Assembly: GCA_019649035.1 (NCBI GenBank)
Contig: BMAT01007092.1
Span: 10,436 to 44,258, forward strand
Reading direction: 5' to 3'
Length of the DNA stretch: 33,823 nt
Source of the DNA: Elysia marginata
Lineage: Eukaryota; Mollusca; Gastropoda; Plakobranchidae
Part shown: positions 21,001 through 29,322 of the stretch, one piece after another
Numbering within the stretch: the stretch's first letter is position 1
How the letters are laid out: each line of letters starts with the position of its first letter
Program-made: the position numbers and the translations under genes
Notes under the pieces: generated by a model
Database searches by the model: none
What the model saw: the letters and a program-made list of their open reading frames with translations, nothing else
What the model was told of the DNA's origin: nothing

Positions 21001-23203
21001 CATGCAAGTGTCTTACAAGTTTTATATATTTATTTATTTATTTTTGTCTGACGAAGGCGTAAAGCCGATAGCTCACCTGGCTCGTATGTACTTTTAAAGC
21101 TAAAATATAATTTTATACCTTCTTTGAAAAAAAATTCATTTGCTCAGGATTATGATATTACATTGGACTGTCAAGATCTTTTAAAAGGACTCATAAAGGA
21201 TTTTGGTGCTTAAAAAAATCTTTAGAGATAAGACATTAAGATAAAAATGCCTGACAATTGATTTTGAACTATTTTAAACATTATATATTCTCTTTAGGAA
21301 ATATTGTGGCTCGCATCACACTTCACATAGGCCGCAATGTCTGTTCTAGTTTTGCACGTTCTAGCTAATTAGCAGTAGGGACAAATTTTCAGATTATTTG
21401 TATTGATGCAGAACTCATGCTAGGAGTGCAATTGTTTCATTGCCAGCCAGTTAAAGTACCGGTAAGGAAAATACGAGTAAGTTTGGCTTCCCTTCGCTGC
21501 TTCCAGAGAATTAGGCACTCGTTCTATTGAAGTGCAGAACTGGTTATATCAACAGATGTCTATCTCATTTTAGACTTGTTGATCCCGTGTCGTCCTTCAG
21601 AAATCTAAAACAATTTTAACAAATTGAACTATTTGCGTTATACGGACGAAAAGTTAAGCTCTAAGTAAAATCATTCATATTTTTATACAATTCGAGTTGA
21701 AATCGAATAGATGATTTTGATAATTAAAAAAATCAATTCGGCACACACCATACTTTCGGTGCTTTTGTCTCTAGGTAAAGAAACATTTTGCTTTCAGACC
21801 ACATTTACCAAGTAGGCCCTATAGAAGTGTTTCAACATCAAATCAAATAAGCCAACCTTGACACAGAAAGTATTCCTCCATTCATGGCGCCAACCACAGA
21901 TAAAGCGATGAGGAAAGGAACCACATAGGACAGACTAGGTACTGTTTGCTGAAGAAAAGTCTGAGCAGAAGAAAGTGAAATGATACACAAGTTGTAAAAG
22001 ATAAAAATGAAGGTAAAATGTTTTTAAGGCGACTTCCCTTGATGAGTTGGGAGAAAAGTTTGGAAAAACGTAAGTGCGTTTCAAATAATGATAATTTTGG
22101 TGATGATGGTGGTGTGTTTGTTGTGTCATAAAGAATAATAAATACAAGGCTCATAGTTTATAATCACGGCATAGTTATGATACCCCAGGAAAACACAGGT
22201 GATGTAGTAGATTATTATCATTCCACGGGAACAAAGGCCTATCCGTGCTTCAGTTAAGTATTATTATCATACCCTGGTAGCATACAACTTCATGAGTATT
22301 TTTTAGATTCCCCGAGTACCTACCAATACAACAGTAAAATGTTATTATGATTCCATGGGAATATAGGGGCCTCCTACTACTAAAAAAATTATTATTATTT
22401 CTTGGGAACATACCACTGCTAAACTAAGTTAGAATTATGATTCCCTGAAAAATACTACTGCTACAGTAGAACTTCATAATGATACTGTGAGGGCATATCA
22501 TTGCTGCAATAGAGCATTGTTAAGATCCAGACCCTGGGAACATACCGCTGCGACAGTTGAACTGTGAACCATCTCTGTCGGGGTAAGGACTGCAAAGTAT
22601 GCCACATTTGCCAACATGTAGATCCCAGTAACTATACTCATCGATATCATAATTCCCAAAGGAAGATTCCTGAATAGAGACAGTTTCAATGACACAATGT
22701 GTTACAAAGTGAATATAATATTATTGTGAAGCAGTTAAAGTGTTCTATGGAAATTTATAAAGTTAATAATAATTTTCATTGAGAATATCGTACCGTTTTT
22801 CAATTTATTACAGCACACACGTTTTTATTTCGATTCAAATCGCTATTTTAGTTACACCTGTTAGTCTAATTTTCGGAATGAGAAAGAAATCCTAGCTAAA
22901 AAAAAAAAAATAAAAAACCCGGACACTTTTGAGCCTGCATGCAGGTATTTAATCTTTCACCAATTAATGAGTACAGCATTGCAGCATGACTTGTACTGTT
23001 AAATAAAATAATCAACTGTATCACTGCGGAAGTAAAGACCCCCCCCCCCTTTCTCTCCTGACTATCTCTTAAGCTTGCTAGTAATATTTCTTTCTCTTTT
23101 TCTTTCCCTCTGTCTGACTCTCAGACTTTAAAGAATGGTCTGACTGTTTCTGTCTCCCGCCTGTGTCTCTGTATGTCTGACTCTGTCTGTCTCTCTCTGT
23201 CTT

Positions 23204-23263
<60 letters not shown>

Positions 23264-26200
23264 TCTCCAGTCCCCCTTGTTCGATCATAACATTTTTGTT
23301 CTCTACGTCCACCAAATTTTTAGGTACCAATCTTAGTTTTAGCATAATGCATAAAAAAAAAACATACATAGGGGGCAGCGTGGCAGAGTGGTTAGCGCGT
23401 CGGACTTGAGATCTGGAGGTCGTGGGTTCGATTCCCGACCATGTCCTGTTGCAATTGCCTTGGGAAAGCAATTTACCCTAACTTTCCCCAGTCCACCCAC
23501 CTGTAAAACGGGTACCTGGCTAAAGACAGTGCTTGAAATTTGTGGAATGTTAGTATTTGAGCGCCTAACAGGCTGCCGTACTGTAATGCTCTGAAATATG
23601 AGTTGAATTGGCTTAGGTGTGTATAGGCCTGCTGGGGTAAATATGGAAAGTCATGAGACTTTGGCAGTGAAGGACTCTAAACATATTTACTTATTTATTA
23701 TACATAATCATTATGTTAGTTATAGTCGTTTCAAGAGTTATTATGTAAGGTATATAATTATCACGATTTACTACTTTTGTGACATGTTTTTTTAACGTTT
23801 TTAAAATCATAGTCACCCTTGTTTTTATTTTTTTCTTTATTAAAGCTGTATTTCTTAGTGCAGGATACGAAATTCGGGTCATGTAAACGAAAGGTGAAAT
23901 ATTTCGTTACCTCTGTGGGTTTATGACCTCTCCTGTCATAAAAGTGACGTAGTGCCTTCATTGTGGTTTCCATGTAGCAAAAAACAAAAGAATGATCAAA
24001 ATTAATGTCAGATTAATCGAACAAAACCATATTTTACTCGATAGAATAAAATTCAAGCTAGCTGGAACAATTTTTTTTTTCAGAAAAAAAAAGTATTAAG
24101 AAAAACTTATTTTATTCTGGCCATGACTTTTAAAAGTTGACTTATCGAGCAACTTTTTTTCATGTCTCTATTGAAAAATTGGAGAAAAGAAAAACTGCGC
24201 TTATCTTATTGTAATGGATCTAAGGTCCTAACTCGTCAACATCTTCTCCTTGGATACAAGATAATCTAGAGCTTCAAAAATACGTTTTAAAGACAGAAGC
24301 TTCTAAAGATTTACATGGCTATATAGGACAGCTCCTTTTCAATATTGAAAGTATTAATCGGCGTCAACGTTTATACATCCATATTCAAAGGCTACCTGTG
24401 GTAAAAGCTGGACAGTTTTAGACAAAGAAGGTTTTTTGCGCGGATAGTTCTAGAAAAGTTCGGTGGTGAAAGAATAAAACTTACAAACTTTCTTGGTGCA
24501 CGTGTTCATGGATACCCTCGTTTTGAGCATAGAAGTTAGCGTTCGTTTTCTTATGTTTAAAATTTGACTAAATGAACGTAAAAACCCAGGCTTTAACAGA
24601 ATGCAGAATACTGGAAGATAAAAATTAGCATAGGGAAAGGTGAGCTTAACAGTTCTAAGATGTCATTAACACATAATCTCGCAAAGAGAGTTTGTATTAT
24701 AATTATCTTTATTAAGGTTTTTTGTGCTTTAAGCTTAAGATTTGGGTGTATGCATAGGTAACTATCGGTTTCATCATACTCATAGTTCATTTTCACCATA
24801 TAACATCAAAATGATGATCACAGGGAATGGTCTTTTCAATTGCGCTGACCAAACCGTACAAATCTGAATAGGTATTTAAAATAAATTGGTTCATTGAACT
24901 TAAGTATATCTATTTAGAAATGGTTTGCAACAAAAGCAAACTGAAAAACACTGAATGTGTTAAGGGCAGGGCTTTACAAGGCAGTGTTAAACATAGGGTG
25001 ATATTTTTTCTCAAGCTCGACAGTTTGGTCCGTCTCACATTTTCCTAATTGAAAAACTTAGTTTGATAAAAAGTCACCTTTTATTTTTAAATAGGCACAG
25101 GTATAAAGTATAAGACAGCAACATATAAACAAGTAGACTGAATAGTGTGCATGCAGCATGACAAGCTGTATACTGTGTATCCGACCTAAAGGTAGGAATT
25201 ACTTAATAAAAGAAGAAATGAATTTATACTAAAAAGATCCCTTGAATAATCTGAAAACGACGAGATAATTTTTTATAACAAGTTAAAGATCGAAGGGCAT
25301 ATATACGGACTTTAGGTTTGTTCTTCTTCGGAATCCAAGTACCGTTCTTCACTTTTTATAACGCTATAAACAGCTTGTCCGGGTTAAATTAAGTGCTGAA
25401 ATTCCTGAAGCGATAAAAAAGAAAAAAAATTATACTTTACATCACGCTCATGATTACCTGAAAATGATTCAGCTGCTTAATGTCATACTATGTTTATACC
25501 AGTAGCCTACATGTTCAAACCAGATAGATTTATGCTACATAAACTAGTTGTACTAGCATTTATTTGTTTCAAAAGCATCTAAATTAGTTTTTTTCCATTG
25601 CAGATCTTTTGGTTCTCTCTTCTACGCCATGGGTATTAAGATTATACAATTCCAACTAATTGTTATCTTCTGCAAACACATTAAAGGAATACGGGAGAAA
25701 GCCTTTTTATGGTCCATTTGCATGGAATAATAATGCCTGAAGTTGTTAGACAAACGACAGACTTGTACAATTTTAAAGAGTCACTGAAGACACATATTTT
25801 TTTTTTAGAAATAACTTTTGGCCTTAAAACTTGTCGTAGTTGAACATTGAAAATTATTTATATTGTCAAGCATTAGGCGAATCTACTGCTCTCTCCGTAT
25901 ATTCTTTTGAATGTGTGTGTGTAAAGCGCCTACAGCTAGCTGCTATCGAAAGGGGCGCTCTAAATAAGTTATTATTACTATTATCATTCTTGTTATTATT
26001 ATTACTATTATTTTTATTATGATTATGATTAATGATTATTATTACTATTATTATTATTGCTTATGGGATTGCCTCTTTATGCAAACGTTTAATAGATACG
26101 ACGTCATAAGTTCGCAAAACGATGTGTGAAGATTCTTGTGTGTGTTGGTGTATGTAGCTGGCCTTAATTATTCATGGGGCTATGGATAATTACGGTCCAA

Positions 26201-27369
26201 TTTAAATATTACATCTTAGCATTTTTGCTTTTATAAAAAAAGATCTCACTTAACACATGAGCAAGGTTAATGAATCCGTAATAATTATTCTTTTGTTCTA
26301 TTTTCCCACCTCAGATTGCCGAATAAATGCTCAATAAATTACTCAAATAAAAAAGTCATTATTATAAGGGCTAGTTAGGTGCAGTAATTATGTGCTTTTT
26401 TGTCTGATAAAATATAGGCTACCAATACATAATTCACGCCCAAGCCTTAAAAAATGATAGTCAATGTCAAATTTGTCTTTAGTGTTATCTGTGATATCGA
26501 AACGAAACAAAACTTTCTAAAACTAATCTATCGTTGACTGAAATATAAAATTCTTACCATCCTCCAAACGCCCACACACCACTGTATATAGCAAACACTA
26601 AAGCCCCTGCACTGTAGTCTGTATCTTCAAACGAATTTTTAAAGTTTTGTGTTTTACCTGTGAATAAGGAAAGGTATCTGGAGGAAGCTTGGAAGACGTT
26701 AAATTAAACCAACGTTGAAGATAGATAAATGGGTCACAAGTGTATCTGTCAAATTTGCTGCAGCTGAAACTATAACTATCAATATTGACAATTCTTTCAG
26801 TTGACCAGTTATAGGACTACATTAGTCAAGACAAGGACATTGGTTTTTTTAGATGATGCAATAATAATAGTTTTAATGCATTTGTATAAACTTTTGCTTT
26901 TCGTCTAATGTTAAACCTTTTCACAGCCGTTTTAACTATAACTAAGGTAACTTTATTCGGCTATGATGTGTTTATTAGCGCCACCGAGCACTGTTTAATG
27001 GATCATAGGCCCTTTACCGTTGAACGATTATTATTATAATTATTATAATTATAACTATTATTATTCTATGAGTACGCTTAACAAAGTCAATGATGTGTAA
27101 TAACGGAGTTTTACCTTTTCCCAGGCAGAAAATTCCAATGAAAATGATCATGAACAATGAGAGAAGTTTGCTGCCGGTCGTCATTGCCTGAAGCTTAGTC
27201 ACCCAGTTCACGTTGAAACAGTTGATGGCGACAAGGAGAGCTGTGATGAAAGAAAATCAGAAGTTATCTAAACGAGCCACCAAATGAATAGATTCCGGCG
27301 TTTGTTTCTTCTTCTTCTTCTTCTTCTTCTTCTTCTTCTTCTTCTTCTTCTTCTTCTACAACAACAACA

Positions 27370-27431
<62 letters not shown>

Positions 27432-27465
27432 GACAACAACTACTACTACGACTACTACGACAACA

Positions 27466-27496
<31 letters not shown>

Positions 27497-29322
27497 TCTT
27501 ACTGAATTTACTTCTGTTACTACTACGACGGCGACAACAAAGACTTCTGTATCTGCATCCACTGCATGAACTGCTGTAGAGAGTATATATGCTACCATTC
27601 ATAAGCTTATCGTTTGATTTTACCACCACTCCATCACAGTGACTGTAGACCGAACATCTGTGAAGATGTCATGGCTTTTTATTAAGGGCAACTTTTTGTT
27701 TTTCGTTTATTTTTTAATGTTGTTACGCTTTTGAGGCCTTTCTGTGAATTATGCGTCTGGAAAAATTTTTAATCAAGCAAAGTCAGCCTGGAGTGTCCTT
27801 AAATAATCATTGCATTACCTATGATGAGAGCAGCTAACAACTGTATCGCTTCGGTGGGAGGTTCACAGTCAGGGAATATAGGCCGAAGCATGTAGTTGGC
27901 AAACACCAGACTGGTCGCCGCCACAGACACTGGTAAAATGAGGAGACAATTCATCCATAGACACAAGAAACCAGCAAAGTCTCCCCATGCCCGCTTGATA
28001 TACACGTACTCGCCACCTGACTCTGGAAGGCAGGCACCCATCTCGGCGTAGCATAGGGCGCACAAGGTAGAGAACACGCCCACGACTAGCCACATTAGGA
28101 TTGACATGCCTAGTAAATAAAAACAATTGTAAATTGAAAGAAGTTTTAAAACAATATTAAATGTAAAGCTGATAACCTTAATATATTCATTAAAAGTAAG
28201 ACTATGGCTTATTCAAAGCAAAAATGAAAAAAAGCCTCTGTATTTAAAAAGTTTTTTGCTTTCGAATACCATTACTGTATACGTTCCTTACATGTACAGT
28301 CATTATTCATGAGCCAATGTACGAATACTAGGTGACCGTGATCTTTCAGAAACCTTATTGATATCCTAACTCTTGTTTTGGCAGGTTGCTGGATTGCGTA
28401 AATTCTGTTATCTTTCTGCTAAAATTATAATGCACTTTAAACAAAATGAATATTTATATAGATCACCGAAAGATGCTCATTAAAACCGGATCAGGGCGAC
28501 TCTAAGAAGATTTTTTTAATGTAAAGACTTATGCAAACAACTACAATTAGATATGCATAATTTTAGCTGCACTTTGCGATCTGAGATTCTCTTTATAACC
28601 GAAAAAATAAATCCAAATTTCAAGAAGGCCAACTAAATTTTTAAAATATTTCTTACCATTACCTGCAAAGTGATTCGTAGTTGTGGAAAAAAAAGTGATG
28701 TGAGTTTTATCTTTTACCCTCGATATATCAACATAATTCATGCTGTAAGTCTTGTTAATTTCAGACCGTCAGATTATATAACACCAATGAGTTTGTAATC
28801 GCCGCACAGTATAAGAAAAAACACACTTAAAGCATATTAAAGTAGCCTGGGCAAATTAGTAGGATATCTTGAGATTTGATGTGAGAAAATAAAATATTTA
28901 TTTAGTGTAGATTTATTCGCCATTTTTGTTTTGAATCAACCGCATTTCATATCTTTTGTAAAAAATTAAAAAAATTCGTCAATTTATAGCTTTTAGAAAC
29001 TCAGAAAAAAAATACATTGCTCAAAGTATCAACTTTTTGTATCGTAAAAACTTCCGATTCATTTGCATTACTTTTAAGAGAAATACTTTATATAATAATC
29101 TAGAGGGTCCGCAACCAAAAACTCACCCACAGAGCGTACTTGCATTGTGATCCCTACAGGAGACACAAATATGCCGGCACCGATGATCACACCTACGATG
29201 ATGCTTACACAGTGGAACAAATCGATCCTCTTTTTTAGTTCCACTTTAGGAGTATCATACTGTACAGACACACGCTTCATCTCTTGATGGCCCGTGCTGT
29301 TTTGCGGCTGTCTTGATGTCAT
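17858..29322 (-). CDS. SLC7-family amino-acid transporter light subunit, copy A (10 exons placed; last exon not found)
   Basis: A spliced gene encoding a 12-helix amino-acid exchanger of the SLC7 (LAT / y+LAT / b0,+AT) family, expected in the plasma membrane in a disulfide-linked pair with an SLC3 glycoprotein. Exons were placed by family similarity plus GT-AG junctions: 29127-29322, 27819-28109, 27115-27240, 26558-26657, 23911-23955, 22546-22669, 21857-21948, 20256-20352, 19754-19903 and 17858-18032. Phases agree across every junction, giving 465 codons plus one base. Family members are usually about 490-530 residues, so one short C-terminal exon remains. The start ATG at 29322 has an in-frame TGA three codons upstream. 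Visible landmarks are GVIIGAGIF in TM1, ESGGEY after TM2, Cys147 in FPDCEPP (heavy-chain disulfide position), IYSGVWAFGGW in TM6, and WTEPDLSRPIK near TM10-11. The y+LAT branch is the closest I recall by eye, but substrate specificity cannot be assigned. Confidence 0.9.
18218..18233 (+). repeat. Target-site duplication, 5' copy (mutated donor copy)
   Basis: This copy reads ATATAAGACTATCTTA. It matches 19742-19757 at 15 of 16 positions. On the gene's strand it is TAAG|ATAGTC, so the duplicated splice-donor GT has become AT. Confidence 0.82.
18234..19741 (+). mobile_element. 5'-truncated non-LTR retrotransposon (LINE) in intron 9 of copy A
   Basis: A LINE fragment about 1.5 kb long, antisense to the host gene. 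It begins inside the reverse transcriptase (KQGCILSPLLF and YADD at 18499-18510) and runs through the thumb and C-terminal region to a His-Cys-like end (CSECL...EHHIIFEC). It finishes with TGAATAAA and a TTACAATTACAA tail. Imperfect 16-bp direct repeats flank it (18218-18233 and 19742-19757), which is good evidence of a target-site duplication. The clade is uncertain; CR1/L2/Rex1-like is my best guess. Confidence 0.87.
18241..19676 (+). pseudogene. LINE reverse-transcriptase ORF, frameshifted and 5'-truncated
   Basis: The coding remnant of the intron 9 LINE, whose product would have reverse-transcribed its own RNA. Residues read on from KKRGLSGNLLKSIQSMY through GVKQGC and FLMYADDLCLFS to RRNWASGIRT, where a TAA at 19162-19164 interrupts. 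Moving one base at about 19160 restores a homologous frame (KLCSLGFGEAWYHQ...) to the natural stop near 19675. The endonuclease domain and the first half of the RT are absent. Apart from this one frameshift it is intact, suggesting a fairly young insertion. It cannot make an active protein. Confidence 0.8.
19742..19757 (+). repeat. Target-site duplication, 3' copy (contains the real exon 9 donor)
   Basis: This copy reads ATATAAGACTACCTTA. On the minus strand it is TAAG|GTAGTC, covering the last four exon 9 bases and the working donor. Its partner is at 18218-18233. Confidence 0.82.
19754..19903 (-). CDS. Copy A exon 9 (TM9-TM10)
   Basis: This exon is exactly 50 codons, phase 0 at both ends. 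It reads FLLVIIMQRFGNIFFLIEMA, then SFSNTITLAITFAGQVLMRW and TEPDLSRPIK. The 'LRW(K/T)EPD.(P/S)RP(I/L)K' stretch is diagnostic for y+LAT-type SLC7 proteins. The acceptor is TCTGCAG and the donor is GTAGTC. The donor overlaps the target-site duplication of the LINE in intron 9. Confidence 0.9.
20256..20352 (-). CDS. Copy A exon 8 (intracellular loop to TM9)
   Basis: This 97-base exon reads (R)LFYVAAKNNHLPSIISMIT, then IKRYTPVPSLISL. It matches the family's 'LF.V..RE.HLP..LSMIH..R.TP.P' loop. The acceptor is CTCTACAG and the donor is GTAAGG. A GTATAC inside the exon could be mistaken for an earlier donor, but only the GTAAGG donor keeps the frame with exon 9. Confidence 0.88.
21857..21948 (-). 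CDS. Copy A exon 7 (TM8)
   Basis: This 92-base exon lies after acceptor TTTTCTTCAG and before donor GTTGGC. It reads QTVPSLSYVVPFLIALSVVG, then AMNGGILSVSR. The '(S/A)x.G.(L/M)NG....SR' pattern is TM8 of SLC7. By eye the loop before TM8 is about five residues shorter than in vertebrate members. The exon ends in phase 2, inside an Arg codon. Confidence 0.87.
22160..22550. repeat. Degenerate minisatellite in intron 6, overlapping the exon 6 donor
   Basis: About nine diverged units of roughly 40-50 bases carry a core like ATTATGATTCC.TGGGAACATACC.CTGCTACAGT. Core starts are near 22174, 22214, 22263, 22312, 22344, 22394, 22434, 22476 and 22519. The last unit is the end of exon 6 plus its splice donor (22531-22560). 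The unit near 22401-22425 still contains the full donor sequence GTATGTTCCC on the minus strand. Confidence 0.7.
22546..22669 (-). CDS. Copy A exon 6 (TM7)
   Basis: This 124-base exon reads (R)NLPLGIMISMSIVTGIYMLA, then NVAYFAVLTPTEMVHSSTVAA. This is the family's 'NLPLAI.IS.P.VT..Y.L.N.AYF..L' helix and loop. The acceptor is CTATTCAG and the donor is GTATGTTCCC, leaving phase 0. The donor region is the last unit of a degenerate minisatellite that fills much of the following intron. Confidence 0.9.
23085..23269. repeat. Pyrimidine-rich (TC)n microsatellite in intron 5
   Basis: Imperfect TCTGTC/TCTTTC sequence becomes a nearly pure TC run over about 23203-23267. It lies about 100 bases before the intron 5 SINE. 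Confidence 0.95.
23373..23700 (+). mobile_element. tRNA-derived SINE in intron 5 of copy A
   Basis: The head is tRNA-like (Ser/Leu type) with polymerase III box A TGGCAGAGTGG at 23381-23391 and box B GGTTCGATTCC at 23425-23435. A body follows with CCTTGGGAAAGCAATTTACC and GTCCACCCACCTGTAAAACG, then GGTACCTGGC, resembling a conserved central domain shared by several invertebrate SINE families. The AT-rich end (TTACTTATTTATTAT) resembles a LINE-like tail. It is antisense to the transporter gene. I cannot name the family with certainty, and no convincing target-site duplication was found. Confidence 0.8.
23911..23955 (-). CDS. Copy A exon 5 (45-nt micro-exon, TM6 second half)
   Basis: The flanking exons require a 45-base exon that starts with G and ends in phase 2. 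This segment fits exactly: acceptor AATGAAG, donor GTAACG, reading (W)HYVTFMTGEVINPQ(R). It aligns gap-free with the usual W-N-Y-x-N-F-V-T-E-E-x-x-N-P-Y-R. The polypyrimidine tract is weak and several normally fixed residues differ (N to H after W, first E of TEE to G). The length, phase and INP.R pattern make a chance match unlikely. Confidence 0.8.
25689..26059 (+). mobile_element. 3'-terminal fragment of a LINE with (TTA)n tail, in intron 4 of copy A
   Basis: Decayed coding similarity reads YGRKPFYGPFAWNN and, after a frame slip, MPEVVRQTTDLYNFKESLKT followed by HIFF. This recalls the last residues of CR1/L2-type polyproteins (FG.R.FS...P..WN.LP..LR....L..FK..LKTHLF). A non-coding hairpin segment (AAAGCGCC...GGCGCTCTAAATAA, about 25923-25970) and a TTA/ATT microsatellite tail follow. 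The order of coding end, hairpin and triplet tail is typical of such LINE 3' ends. It is antisense to the host gene. Confidence 0.65.
26558..26657 (-). CDS. Copy A exon 4 (TM6 first half)
   Basis: This 100-base exon lies between acceptor TTCACAG and donor GTAAGAA. It reads GKTQNFKNSFEDTDYSAGAL, then VFAIYSGVWAFGGW. The 'NSFE' segment and 'YSG.WAFGGW' are family signatures; in LAT1 the equivalent stretch carries the gating aromatic. The final Trp codon is split TG|G, so the next exon must begin with G. Confidence 0.88.
27115..27240 (-). CDS. Copy A exon 3 (TM5 region)
   Basis: This 126-base exon follows a TTCATCACAG acceptor and ends at donor GTAAAA. It reads ALLVAINCFNVNWVTKLQ, then MTTGSKLLSLFMIIFIGIF and CLGKG. 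This matches the family pattern of an 'NC..V...T..Q' helix, a K-L-L helix and a short GKG linker. Both boundaries are in phase 1. Confidence 0.88.
27306..27500. repeat. Trinucleotide microsatellite (TTC)n / (ACT)n in intron 2 of copy A
   Basis: About 50 bases of TTC repeats switch through ACA repeats to a long ACT tract with ACG/ACA interruptions. Long poly-Leu, poly-Val and poly-Glu reading frames over it are artefacts of the repeat. Confidence 0.95.
27819..28109 (-). CDS. Copy A exon 2 (TM2-TM4, heavy-chain cysteine)
   Basis: This 291-base exon has exactly the same length as exon 2 of copy B. It completes the split Gly codon (G|GC) and reads MSILMWLVVGVFSTLCALCY, then CLPESGGEYVYIKRAWG, a classic SLC7 loop. 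Cys147 in FPDCEPPTEAIQLLAA lies where y+LAT and b0,+AT proteins have the cysteine that bonds to SLC3. The acceptor is ...TACTAG and the donor is GTAATG, leaving phase 1. Confidence 0.92.
29127..29322 (-). CDS. Copy A exon 1 (N-terminus and TM1)
   Basis: This exon has 65 codons plus one base. A short hydrophilic N-tail is followed by DTPKVELKKRIDLFHCVS and TM1 with VIIGAGIF, the unwound glycine turn that binds substrate backbone in this family. The donor GTGAGT begins at 29126, leaving phase 1. An in-frame TGA sits three codons before the ATG, so the start is well supported unless an upstream coding exon exists. Confidence 0.88.

Noticed and set aside
23761..23973. Minus-strand frame METTMKALRHFYDRRG... 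as a separate gene
   Set aside because: It overlaps the 45-nt exon 5 in another frame. The exon explains the conserved-looking part, and the remainder is AT-rich intron.
27264..27629. Long frame with poly-Val and poly-Glu, and the plus-strand poly-Leu frame
   Set aside because: It is a translation of the TTC/ACT microsatellite in intron 2 of copy A, not a gene.
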